From Streptomyces longispororuber (lineage in GTDB: Bacteria > Actinomycetota > Actinomycetes > Streptomycetales > Streptomycetaceae), in the NCBI RefSeq assembly GCF_024448165.1, contig NZ_JAMOLN010000016.1:1-64000 (forward strand): a DNA stretch of 64,000 nucleotides, written 5' to 3'. Positions 1-9,517 of the stretch are shown here, in pieces (position 1 is the stretch's first letter; each line of letters starts with the position of its first letter). The notes under the pieces were generated by a model. It did no database searches. It was not told where the DNA came from and saw only the letters and a program-made list of their open reading frames with translations. The translations under genes were made by a program, and so were the position numbers.

Positions 1-1
1 C

Positions 2-1861
2 AGCGTCGGCGCGATCCACCAGCACTTCGGCGCCGCCCACGACGGCCCCGACTGGCGCCCCGCCCACCACATAGGCCCCGCCGAGTTCGGCGTCCGCCCC
101 ACCCGCCGCGTCTCAGGACTCCCCGACGTCCCGCCCTACGTCCCCCGCGACTGCGACACCGAACTCGCCGCGAAGCTCACCCAGTACGGACTCGTCCTGC
201 TGCTCGGCAAACCGGTCACCGGCACGTCGTACGCCGCGTGGCACGCCGCCCACCACCTCGACGGCCACCAGCTCTACGCCCCCGAGCGCGGCGCGGATCT
301 GCGCGCCCTGCTCGGCAGCCTCAAGGGGAAGCCGGGCCGGTACCTGCTGTGGCTCGACGACATCGAGGGCCACCTCGGCGAACGGGGCCTGGAACCGGGC
401 CTGCTGGGGCGGCTCACGGCACTCGGCGTGCGCATCCTCGCCACCATGGACGCCGACGCGTACTACGAGCGGCGGACCGGATCGACCCCCGGCGACCGGG
501 TGGTCGCCCACGCGCACACCGTCGAACTGCCCCGCACCTGGAGCGAGTCCGAGTTCGCGCGGCTCGCCGAGCAGGTCGAGGACCCGCGCGCGTACGAGGC
601 CCATCTGTGGACCGACGGCGGTAACCCGGCCGCGTACCTGGCGCTCGGCCACCTGCTGTACGAGGAGTGGATCCGGCTGAGCGCGCGGAACGCCGACCCG
701 GACGGCGTCGCGCTCGTCCGGGCCGCGCTCGACGTGGCGCGGTGCGGATACGCCGGCCCGGTGCCGCTGGACCTGCTGCGGCAGCTCGGGGCGCCGGGCG
801 ACACCGACTGGGCGGCCGGGGAGCGGATCGGGAACGTCGGCTTCCTGATGCCGGGGGAGCGGCCCGGGACCTGGCGGGCCCACGGGGCGCTCGTGGCGGG
901 CGCGCTGCGGACGGCGGGGGAGCCCGCCACGGACGAGCTGCGCTGGCGGGTGTTCGACGCGGCGGACCACCGCGGCCCCGAGGAGGCGGCCGTCGGCGAC
1001 GCACTCGCCGCCGTGCTGCGGCCCCGCGCCGAGGCGGGCGAGGCCGACGCGGCGCACGGCATGGGCCAGCTGGCCCGGCTGGCCGACGACCCGGAGCAGG
1101 AGGAGCGGTGGTTCCGGCAGGCGGCCGACGCCGGACACGAGGCGGCCGTCGAGGACCTCGCCGTCCTGCTCGTGGCGGACGGCGAGTTCACCGCGGCCGT
1201 CCCGTACCTGGAGACGCTGGCCGCGGCGGGCAGGACCTGGGCGGCCCTGCAACTCGCCGATCACCACCGCGCCCGCGCCGAGGAACTGCTCACCGGCGCG
1301 GTGGAGGCGTCGGTGCCGTCCGGGCAGGCGGCGCTCAGCCTCGGCGACCTGATCAGCGGCACCCCCGGCCGCGCCGAGGAATCGATGAGCCACTACCTCG
1401 CGGCATGGGGCGCCGGCGTCGGCGACGCGGCCCTGCGCATCGCGGGCCTGCTGCACGACTGGGGCAGGCCCCAGGAGGCCGAGCCCTGGTACCGCTGCGC
1501 CGCCGAGGCGGGCGACACCCTCGCCGCCTACTACCTGGGCGTCTTCCTCTTCAACGCGGGCGAGCGCACCCCCGAGGTCCACACCCTCCTCACCCGTGCC
1601 GCCGCGGCGGGCCACGCCGCGGCGGAGACCGCCCTCGGCATGCTCGCGGAGGAGCGGGGCGACCGGCGGGAAGCCCTCACCCACTACGAGAAGGGCGCCG
1701 AGGGGGACCACCCCGAGGCCCCCTACCGGATCGCGCTCATGGCGGACGACCCGGCCGTCCGGGACGACTGGCTGCACAGGGCCGCGGAGAACGGCCACTA
1801 CGACGCGAGCAGGACCACCGGGACGATCGCGCCGCGCCCGCCGGATACCGTCGACGGGTGA
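2..1861 (+). CDS. Sel1/TPR-repeat protein with degenerate NTPase-like N-terminal part (5' truncated)
   Basis: The reading frame is open from base 2 of the window, so the true start lies upstream; at least 619 codons are present. The C-terminal two thirds consist of helical Sel1/TPR-type units (AxxGxxxAxxxLG spacing, for example around GHAAAETALGMLAEERGD), a scaffold normally used for protein-protein contacts. Before the repeats is a stretch with a P-loop-like but degenerate GKPVTGTSY motif and a Walker-B-like LLWLDDIEG, so it may descend from a STAND-type NTPase. No signal peptide or membrane segment is visible in the part present. Its TGA overlaps the GTG of the following P450, which indicates translational coupling. 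Its function is unknown; a signalling or regulatory scaffold is an inference. Confidence 0.7.
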   Translation, partial: SVGAIHQHFGAAHDGPDWRPAHHIGPAEFGVRPTRRVSGLPDVPPYVPRDCDTELAAKLTQYGLVLLLGKPVTGTSYAAWHAAHHLDGHQLYAPERGADLRALLGSLKGKPGRYLLWLDDIEGHLGERGLEPGLLGRLTALGVRILATMDADAYYERRTGSTPGDRVVAHAHTVELPRTWSESEFARLAEQVEDPRAYEAHLWTDGGNPAAYLALGHLLYEEWIRLSARNADPDGVALVRAALDVARCGYAGPVPLDLLRQLGAPGDTDWAAGERIGNVGFLMPGERPGTWRAHGALVAGALRTAGEPATDELRWRVFDAADHRGPEEAAVGDALAAVLRPRAEAGEADAAHGMGQLARLADDPEQEERWFRQAADAGHEAAVEDLAVLLVADGEFTAAVPYLETLAAAGRTWAALQLADHHRARAEELLTGAVEASVPSGQAALSLGDLISGTPGRAEESMSHYLAAWGAGVGDAALRIAGLLHDWGRPQEAEPWYRCAAEAGDTLAAYYLGVFLFNAGERTPEVHTLLTRAAAAGHAAAETALGMLAEERGDRREALTHYEKGAEGDHPEAPYRIALMADDPAVRDDWLHRAAENGHYDASRTTGTIAPRPPDTVDG

Positions 1862-3114
1862 CCGAAAGCCCCACCCCGCAGCCCGCCATGCCCGAACTCT
1901 TCACCTGGGAGTTCGCCGGCGACCCGTACCCCGCCTACGCCTGGCTGCGCGAGCACTCACCCGTGCACCGCACCACGCTGCCCAGCGGCGTCGAGGCGTG
2001 GCTGGTCACCCGCTACGCCGACGCCCGCCAGGCCCTCGCCGACCAGCGGCTCAGCAAGAACCCGGACCATCACGACGAGCCGTCCCACGCCAAGGGCAAG
2101 ACGGGCATCCCCGGCGAGCGCAAGGCCGACCTGATGACCCACCTCCTCAACATCGACCCGCCGGACCACACCCGCCTGCGCCGCCTCGTGTCCAAGGCGT
2201 TCACCCCGCGCCGGGTGGCCGAATTCGCCCCCCGGGTCCAGGAGCTGACGGACCGGTTCATCGACGACTTCGCCGCCCGCGGCGAGGCGGACCTGATCCA
2301 CGAGTTCGCCTTCCCGCTCCCCATCTACGCGATCTGCGACCTGCTGGGCGTCCCGCGCGAGGACCAGGACGACTTCCGGGACTGGGCGGCGATGATGATC
2401 CGGCACGGCGGGGGCAAGCGCGGCGGTGTCGCTCGCGGGGTCAAGAAGATCCGCGACTACCTGGCCGACCTGATCCACCGCAAGCGCGAGGCACTCGGCG
2501 ACGACCTGATCTCGGACCTCGTCCGGGCGTCCGACCACGGCGAACACCTCACGGAGAACGAGGTGGCGGCCATGTGTTTCGTGCTGCTCTTCGCGGGGTT
2601 CGAAACCACCATCAATCTCATTGGGAACGGCACCTATGCGCTGTTGACGGATGAAGAGCAGAGAACCGCGTTGCAGGAAGCGGTGGACGGCGAGGATCTG
2701 CAGCTGCTTGATTCCGGAATCGAGGAGATGCTGCGCTTCGACGGCCCGGTCGAGGTGGCCACCTGGCGGTTCGCCACGCAGCCCTTGGAGATCGGCGGGC
2801 AGGACATCGCTGTGGGCGATCCGGTTCTCGTGGTTCTCGCCGCGGCCAATCGGGACCCGTCCCGGTTCGCGGAGCCGGACGTCCTGGACCTGGCCCGCAA
2901 GGAGAACCCGCACCTGGGGTTCGGGCATGGCATCCACTACTGCCTGGGGGCACCGCTGGCCCGCCTCGAAGGGCGAACGGCCCTGGCGACCCTGCTGCGC
3001 CGCCTGCCCGACCTGAAGCTGGCCGAGGACCCCGCCGAGCTGAGGTGGCGCGGCGGCCTCATCATGCGCGGACTGCGCAGCCTGCCGGTCGAGTTCACAC
3101 CGCGTCAGGCATAG
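1858..3114 (+). CDS. Cytochrome P450
   Basis: Soluble bacterial haem monooxygenase of 418 residues, the usual length for the family. I-helix oxygen-binding motif AGFETT (about 246-251), K-helix ExxR as EMLR (290-293) and haem loop FGHGIHYCLG (355-364, Cys362 as axial ligand) are all intact. The GTG at 1858 overlaps the TGA of the upstream Sel1 protein; an ATG at 1888 is a possible alternative. No ferredoxin gene is adjacent, so electrons must come from elsewhere. The segment from about 2,600 to 2,850 contains many A/T-ending codons (GAA, AAT, ATT, TAT, GAT, AGA), unlike the rest of the gene, suggesting a recombined patch. The substrate cannot be inferred. The gene sits beside the Rpf/enolase core block, as in other streptomycetes. 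Confidence 0.93.
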   Translation: MTESPTPQPAMPELFTWEFAGDPYPAYAWLREHSPVHRTTLPSGVEAWLVTRYADARQALADQRLSKNPDHHDEPSHAKGKTGIPGERKADLMTHLLNIDPPDHTRLRRLVSKAFTPRRVAEFAPRVQELTDRFIDDFAARGEADLIHEFAFPLPIYAICDLLGVPREDQDDFRDWAAMMIRHGGGKRGGVARGVKKIRDYLADLIHRKREALGDDLISDLVRASDHGEHLTENEVAAMCFVLLFAGFETTINLIGNGTYALLTDEEQRTALQEAVDGEDLQLLDSGIEEMLRFDGPVEVATWRFATQPLEIGGQDIAVGDPVLVVLAAANRDPSRFAEPDVLDLARKENPHLGFGHGIHYCLGAPLARLEGRTALATLLRRLPDLKLAEDPAELRWRGGLIMRGLRSLPVEFTPRQA

Positions 3115-3156
3115 CGGTCACGTCCCGTTTCGCACCTTAAGTGAGCCCTAAGGAAC

Positions 3157-3169
3157 TGACGGATCGTCA
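3157..3169. promoter_or_regulatory. Perfect TGACG-GAT-CGTCA palindrome upstream of the first Rpf gene
   Basis: A 13-bp interrupted palindrome in the gap between the P450 and the first Rpf gene. It is followed at 3175-3186 by a second short palindromic string (GTGACTTTCAC) whose half-site spacing is shorter than the usual Crp box. They look like regulator binding sites for the downstream muralytic gene, but the regulator is not identifiable from sequence. Confidence 0.3.
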
Positions 3170-3318
3170 AACCTGTGACTTTCACGTGATCTGCGCTGCA
3201 TCGACTTGTGACAAGCGTTCGAGTCCCGCTACGTTCACCAGTCATCGCGACACATGCACAACAGGCACCACTCTTCCCACTCGTCGCGTGCAGCATCAGT
3301 CTCGCGAAAGGCAACCGC

Positions 3319-4302
3319 ATGCTCTCCGGGAACGGTCGTCACCGTCGCCCCCGTCAGGCTCCTGCTCTCGTCGTCGCCTTCGGCGTCACGGGAAGCGCCA
3401 TCGCGATCCCGCTGCTCGCCGCGACGAGCGCGAGCGCCGCCTCCACCACCACCTGGGACAAGCTCGCCGAGTGCGAGAGCGGTGGCCAGTGGAGCCTGGA
3501 CGCCGGCAACGGCTACTACGGCGGGCTCCAGTTCTCGCAGGAGATGTGGGAGCAGTACGGCGGCCTCGACTTCGCCCCGCGGGCCGACCAGGCCAGCCGC
3601 TCGCAGCAGATATCCGTCGCCGAGAAGGTCCTCGACGCCCGGGGCCCCCTCGCCTGGCCGAGCTGCTCGATCACCGCGGGCCTCACCCAGGGCGACGACT
3701 CCGCCGACGTCGACCCGGGCGCGAGCCCCTCCCCGCAGGCGTCCGACTCCGCGGGTGACGGCCAGGGATCGGACGGCTCGGGAGAGAAGAATCACGGCAA
3801 GTCCGGTGAGTCCGGCAAGGCCGATGAGTCCGGCGAATCGGGCGATCCGTCCGACTCCCCGTCAGCTGACGCCTCGGGAGATACCTCCGGTAACAAGGAG
3901 AGTGGCGAGCCGACGGACGACGCGACCGGCAAAACGGACAAGTCGGGTCGACTCGACTCCGCTTCCCCGGCCGCTCCGGACGCCTCGGAGTCCGCCACGC
4001 CGTCCTCGTCGGCCCCCGCCGACGACGCCACCGGCGGCCGGCACCGCGGCGACCGCGCCCCGGACGACACCGCCGACTCCCGTACGGGGGACGGCCGTCA
4101 CGCCTCCCGCGACACGGAGCGCGGCGACGGTGACTACACGGTCCGCTCCGGCGACAACCTGTGGGACATCGCGGACGCCCAGGACGTGCGAGGCGGTTGG
4201 TCCACGCTCTACGACCTGAACAAGGAGACGGTCGGCTCCGACCCGGACCTCATCCTTCCTGGTCAGAGTCTGGATCTTGGTGTCGAATCGGGCGAAAAGT
4301 AG
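3319..4302 (+). CDS. Secreted resuscitation-promoting-factor-like transglycosylase with LysM domain
   Basis: Exported muralytic enzyme of 327 residues. A signal peptide (about 1-41, ending ATSASA-A) is followed by an Rpf-type transglycosylase domain (about 42-118; TWDKLAECESGG contains the catalytic Glu) and a C-terminal LysM peptidoglycan-binding domain (about 271-321; YTVRSGDNLWDIAD). Between them is a long Ser/Asp/Gly/Glu-rich low-complexity linker (about 130-265), much longer than in its neighbour. ATG 3319 is preceded by GAAAGG. It cleaves peptidoglycan during growth, germination or sporulation. It is a tandem paralogue of rpfA immediately downstream, but has no ydaO-type riboswitch in its own leader. 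Confidence 0.9.
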   Translation: MLSGNGRHRRPRQAPALVVAFGVTGSAIAIPLLAATSASAASTTTWDKLAECESGGQWSLDAGNGYYGGLQFSQEMWEQYGGLDFAPRADQASRSQQISVAEKVLDARGPLAWPSCSITAGLTQGDDSADVDPGASPSPQASDSAGDGQGSDGSGEKNHGKSGESGKADESGESGDPSDSPSADASGDTSGNKESGEPTDDATGKTDKSGRLDSASPAAPDASESATPSSSAPADDATGGRHRGDRAPDDTADSRTGDGRHASRDTERGDGDYTVRSGDNLWDIADAQDVRGGWSTLYDLNKETVGSDPDLILPGQSLDLGVESGEK

Positions 4303-4349
4303 CGGGAGTTCAGGGTGGGTTGAGGCTCGTATGTCCACTTTTGCTCGAG

Positions 4350-4365
4350 TGAGACATGAGTCTCA
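4350..4365. promoter_or_regulatory. Perfect TGAGAC-ATGA-GTCTCA inverted repeat upstream of the rpfA promoter
   Basis: A 6-bp perfect inverted repeat with a 4-bp spacer lies 17 bp upstream of the candidate rpfA -35 box (4382). In S. coelicolor rpfA transcription is known to respond to Crp and ppGpp. This palindrome is a plausible activator site, though it is not a clean match to the Crp consensus. Confidence 0.35.
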
Positions 4366-4381
4366 AAGACCCTGATCGTCT

Positions 4382-4411
4382 TTGAAATCGGGCGGATCTA
4401 CTGCTTAACGT
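4382..4411 (+). promoter_or_regulatory. Candidate rpfA promoter (TTGAAA-18 bp-TAACGT)
   Basis: TTGAAA at 4382-4387 and TAACGT at 4406-4411 are separated by 18 bp. This predicts transcription starting near 4418, just ahead of the conserved riboswitch core. Position and sequence fit a housekeeping-sigma promoter, but no start site is proven. Confidence 0.5.
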
Positions 4412-4432
4412 CGTCACCGCTCGCCACTGCGG

Positions 4433-4630
4433 GCCCCGATGGACGTCACGCCGAATCCTGCCAACGTCCGTACGGGAACAGTCGACGCGTCAGCGCCGTA
4501 GGCAGGAGCGGGGGACCCAGGTAAGCGCCGTCGAGGGAGACCGAGACGGCTTGGGGTTAAGCCGCGCACAAGGTTGCGCGGCCGGGCACTCACTGGCCCG
4601 AACCCGACAGCTCACCTCGTAGGCGTCGGT
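4433..4630 (+). ncRNA. ydaO/yuaA-type c-di-AMP riboswitch in the rpfA leader
   Basis: The leader carries blocks typical of this class: CGCCGAATCCTGCC, then GGCAGGAGCGGGGGACCCA, GGGGTTAAGCC, and finally CCGAACCCGACAGCT followed by CACCTCGTAGGCG. The TGCC/GGCA complementarity and the ordered purine-rich and CCTCGTAGGCG signature match the class closely. ydaO RNAs bind c-di-AMP and usually switch expression off. Streptomyces rpfA is a known target, and the ATG lies about 15 nt past the element. The exact 5' and 3' limits are estimates. Confidence 0.9.
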
Positions 4631-4632
4631 GA

Positions 4633-6962
<2,330 letters not shown>

Positions 6963-6981
6963 CCTCCCCTGACGCCGTAGT

Positions 6982-7030
6982 TACGTACGTCCCCGCACTC
7001 GGTCCCGTACCGTGTGCGGGGACGTACGTA
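6982..7030. terminator. Very strong stem-loop between eno and ftsB
   Basis: A 17-bp perfect inverted repeat: TACGTACGTCCCCGCAC at 6982-6998 pairs with 7014-7030. The 15-nt loop itself contains a CGGT-CCCGT-ACCG mini-hairpin. There is no T-tract. It starts 19 bp after the eno stop and ends 23 bp before the ftsB ATG, so it could terminate eno, or act as a processing or attenuation element in the ftsB leader. Confidence 0.6.
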
Positions 7031-7053
7031 CGTATCGGGGAGGCGAGCAGGCG

Positions 7054-7551
7054 ATGGCCGGTAAGGTCCGCGACCGGAACAAGGACCGGTCCGCCGCGTT
7101 CTCCACGGCCACCCGCCTGAGGCTGCTCGGTGAGCAGACCGCCGAGCGCGTCTACCGCTCGCAGAACAAGCGCCAGGCCCGCCGCTCCCGCCTCACCGGC
7201 CGCGCGGCGCTCCTCGCCCTCGTCCTGTGCACGCTGGTGGTCGCGCTCGCGTACCCGATAAGGCAGTACGTCTCCCAGCGCGGCGAGATCGAGGACCTCC
7301 AGCGCCAGCAGCAGGAGGCCAAGGAGCGGGTCGACCGGCTCCGCGACGAGAAGGCCCGCTGGCAGGACGACGCGTACGCCGAGCAGCGGATCCGCGAGCG
7401 GCTGCACATGGTGATGCCGGGCGAGACCGGGTACGTCGTGCCCGACCCGCGCGCCACCGCGTCGAGCCGCGCCGAGCAGGGCGAGACGGACCGCCCCTGG
7501 TACTCGAACGTCTGGGACGGCGTCGACAAGGCCGACCGCGCGGACAACTGA
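7054..7551 (+). CDS. ftsB: FtsB/DivIC-family septum formation protein
   Basis: Single-pass division protein of 165 residues. A basic cytoplasmic tail (1-49), one transmembrane helix (about 50-68, AALLALVLCTLVVALAYPI), then an extracytoplasmic coiled coil rich in Q/E/R (about 76-105) and the short conserved VMPGETGYVVPD-like region. Its family bridges FtsQ/DivIB and FtsL in the divisome. ATG 7054 has GGGGAGGCGAG upstream. It is followed closely by the DUF501 and Ppx/GppA genes, the usual actinobacterial arrangement downstream of eno. Confidence 0.92.
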   Translation: MAGKVRDRNKDRSAAFSTATRLRLLGEQTAERVYRSQNKRQARRSRLTGRAALLALVLCTLVVALAYPIRQYVSQRGEIEDLQRQQQEAKERVDRLRDEKARWQDDAYAEQRIRERLHMVMPGETGYVVPDPRATASSRAEQGETDRPWYSNVWDGVDKADRADN

Positions 7552-7612
7552 CCCGCCTCCCGCACTTCACCCCTCCCTGATCCACGTACACGAAAGACAG
7601 TCAGAGACAGTC

Positions 7613-8137
7613 ATGGAAACGCCCCCGCCCCAGACCGAGTCCACCGCGCCCACGGACGCCGACATCCACGCGTTCCAGGAGCAGCTGGGGCGTCCGCCGC
7701 GCGGCCTGCGGGCCATCGCGCACCGCTGCCCCTGCGGCAACCCGGACGTGGTCGAGACGGCCCCGCGCCTGGAGGACGGCACGCCGTTCCCGACGACGTT
7801 CTACCTGACGTGCCCGCGCGCCGCCTCGGCCATCGGCACGCTGGAGGCCAACGGCGTCATGAAGGAGATGACGGAGCGCCTGGGGACCGACCCGGAGCTG
7901 GCGCAGCAGTACCGCGCCGCCCACGAGGACTACATCGCGCGCCGTGACGCCATCGAGGTGCTGGAGAACTTCCCGAGCGCGGGCGGCATGCCCGACCGCG
8001 TGAAGTGCCTGCACGTCCTCGTGGCCCACTCCCTGGCCGCGGGCCCCGGCGTGAACCCGCTGGGCGACGAGGCGATCGCGATGCTGCCCGAGTGGTGGAA
8101 GAAGGGTGCCTGTGTCACCGCGGAGGAGGCCAAGTGA
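7613..8137 (+). CDS. DUF501-family protein
   Basis: A 174-residue soluble protein of the actinobacterial DUF501 family, whose members lie between ftsB and the Ppx/GppA gene. Visible features include a Cys pair in HRCPCGNPDVVET, a second CP motif in TFYLTCPRA and the conserved end VNPLGDEAIAMLPEWWKKGACV. The Cys residues could bind metal, but no function is established. Its stop overlaps the GTG of the next gene (GTGA), so the two are translationally coupled. An ATG at 7613 opens the frame. Confidence 0.88.
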   Translation: METPPPQTESTAPTDADIHAFQEQLGRPPRGLRAIAHRCPCGNPDVVETAPRLEDGTPFPTTFYLTCPRAASAIGTLEANGVMKEMTERLGTDPELAQQYRAAHEDYIARRDAIEVLENFPSAGGMPDRVKCLHVLVAHSLAAGPGVNPLGDEAIAMLPEWWKKGACVTAEEAK

Positions 8138-9078
8138 CCCGCGTCGCCGCGATCGACTGCGGTACGAACTCCATCCGGCTGCTGGTCGCGGACGCGAACC
8201 CGCAGACCGGTGAACTCGTCGACCTGGACCGCCGGATGACGATCGTCCGGCTCGGCCAGGGCGTCGACCGGACGGGCCGCCTGGCCCCCGAGGCGCTGGA
8301 GCGCACGTTCGCGGCCTGCCGCGAGTACGCCGCCGTCATCAAGGAGCACGGGGCGGAGCACGTCCGTTTCGTCGCGACGTCGGCCTCGCGCGACGCCGAG
8401 AACCGGGACGAGTTCGTGGCCGGCGTCCTGGACATCCTGGGCGTCGAGCCCGAGGTGATCACGGGCGACGCGGAGGCCCAGTTCTCCTTCACGGGTGCGA
8501 CGAAGGAACTGACAGGACGCGCCGACCTGGACAAGCCCTACCTGGTCGTGGACATCGGCGGCGGCTCCACCGAGTTCGTCGTCGGCGACGACGCGGTGCG
8601 TTCGGCCCTCTCCGTCGACGTCGGCTGCGTCCGCATGACGGAGCGCCACCTCGTCGGCGAGGACGGCAAGGTGACGGACCCGCCGACCCCGGCGCAGATC
8701 GAGGCGATCCGCGCGGACATCGCCGAGGCCCTCGACAAGGTCACGCAGATCGTCCCGATCCGCTCCGCGCGCACGCTGGTCGGCCTGGCCGGTTCGGTCA
8801 CGACGGTGGCGGCGCTGGCGCTCGGGCTCCAGGAGTACGACTCGACGGCGATCCACCACTCCCGGATCCCCTACGAGAAGGTCGCCGAGCTCACCGACTG
8901 GCTGCTGGCCTCGACGCACGACCAGCGCGCCCTGAAGCCGGTCATCCATCCCGGCCGGGTCGACGTGATCGCCTCGGGCGCGCTCGTGCTGCGCCTGATC
9001 ATGGAGTGGACCGGGGCCCGCGAGGTGGTCGTCTCCGAGCACGACATCCTCGACGGGATCGCCTGGTCCATCGCCTGA
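8134..9078 (+). CDS. Ppx/GppA family exopolyphosphatase
   Basis: A 314-residue member of the Ppx/GppA phosphatase family with the ASKHA-type phosphate loops IDCGTNSIRLLVAD at the N-terminus and DIGGGSTEFVVGD in the middle. These enzymes hydrolyse polyphosphate or pppGpp; this short form lacks the C-terminal HD-like domain of E. coli Ppx, as is common in actinobacteria. GTG 8134 overlaps the DUF501 stop. A hairpin directly downstream ends the unit. Confidence 0.93.
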   Translation: MTRVAAIDCGTNSIRLLVADANPQTGELVDLDRRMTIVRLGQGVDRTGRLAPEALERTFAACREYAAVIKEHGAEHVRFVATSASRDAENRDEFVAGVLDILGVEPEVITGDAEAQFSFTGATKELTGRADLDKPYLVVDIGGGSTEFVVGDDAVRSALSVDVGCVRMTERHLVGEDGKVTDPPTPAQIEAIRADIAEALDKVTQIVPIRSARTLVGLAGSVTTVAALALGLQEYDSTAIHHSRIPYEKVAELTDWLLASTHDQRALKPVIHPGRVDVIASGALVLRLIMEWTGAREVVVSEHDILDGIAWSIA

Positions 9079-9082
9079 CGAT

Positions 9083-9105
9083 GCGCCTGGCGAATCGCCA
9101 GGCGC
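9083..9105 (+). terminator. Hairpin after the Ppx/GppA gene
   Basis: GCGCCTGGCG pairs with CGCCAGGCGC around a short central loop, beginning 5 bp after the stop codon. It has no T-tract, as is common in streptomycetes. Confidence 0.65.
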
Positions 9106-9191
9106 GAGGGCTCGCCTGAGCGTGTCCCACCCCGTCCGAGCACCGGAAACGGGGGTCCCGACACGCTTCGGCGACACCCCGTCGGGAAAGT

Positions 9192-9209
9192 TCGTGAAGT
9201 TCTTCACAA
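9192..9209. promoter_or_regulatory. Rex operator (ROP-like site) upstream of ndh
   Basis: TCGTGAAGTTCTTCACAA matches the actinobacterial Rex consensus TTGTGAANNNNTTCACAA at all fixed positions except one. Rex represses respiratory genes when NADH/NAD is low and releases them when NADH accumulates. Placement upstream of a type II NADH dehydrogenase fits this well. The site is about 310 bp from the start codon, implying a long leader. Confidence 0.75.
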
Positions 9210-9517
9210 GGAATTCGGTCCCATTGGCGGCTGTTACGAGCCCTTGGGCCCGTCCGGGGGTGCCGCAGGACACTTCTGCCCGGGGTTTACGAGGTTCCGC
9301 GCGTGTTACGCGCGGATGAAAACCGTGAGTGGTCCAGTGCCGCCAAATGCTCACTGTGGCTGCTCAAGAGGGGTGAGCAACGACCGGGGGTGCTCCGTGG
9401 TTCCCTCCGCGGACCATGACATGGGTCACGTGGGCGGCGAAGTGTAGCAGAGGCCTCACCCGTGCTTGTGAAGGGGCGCACGAGCGACCCCCTCCAGTCG
9501 GGTGGATACTCGATGGC

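Larger units (their letters stand above)
9079..9517. other. Intergenic region between Ppx/GppA and ndh
   Basis: This 439-bp gap contains a terminator (9083-9105), a Rex-like operator (9192-9209) and, near 9348-9379, a TGCTCAC...GTGAGCA inverted repeat before the ndh start. The rest shows no coding potential that I trust. Confidence 0.6.

Noticed and set aside
113..1798. A long minus-strand frame across the Sel1 gene
   Set aside because: Composition typical of an antisense shadow; the plus strand carries regular Sel1 repeats and coupling to the P450.
3175..3186. A Crp site before the first Rpf gene
   Set aside because: GTGACTTTCAC is palindromic, but the half-site spacing is too short for the Crp consensus.
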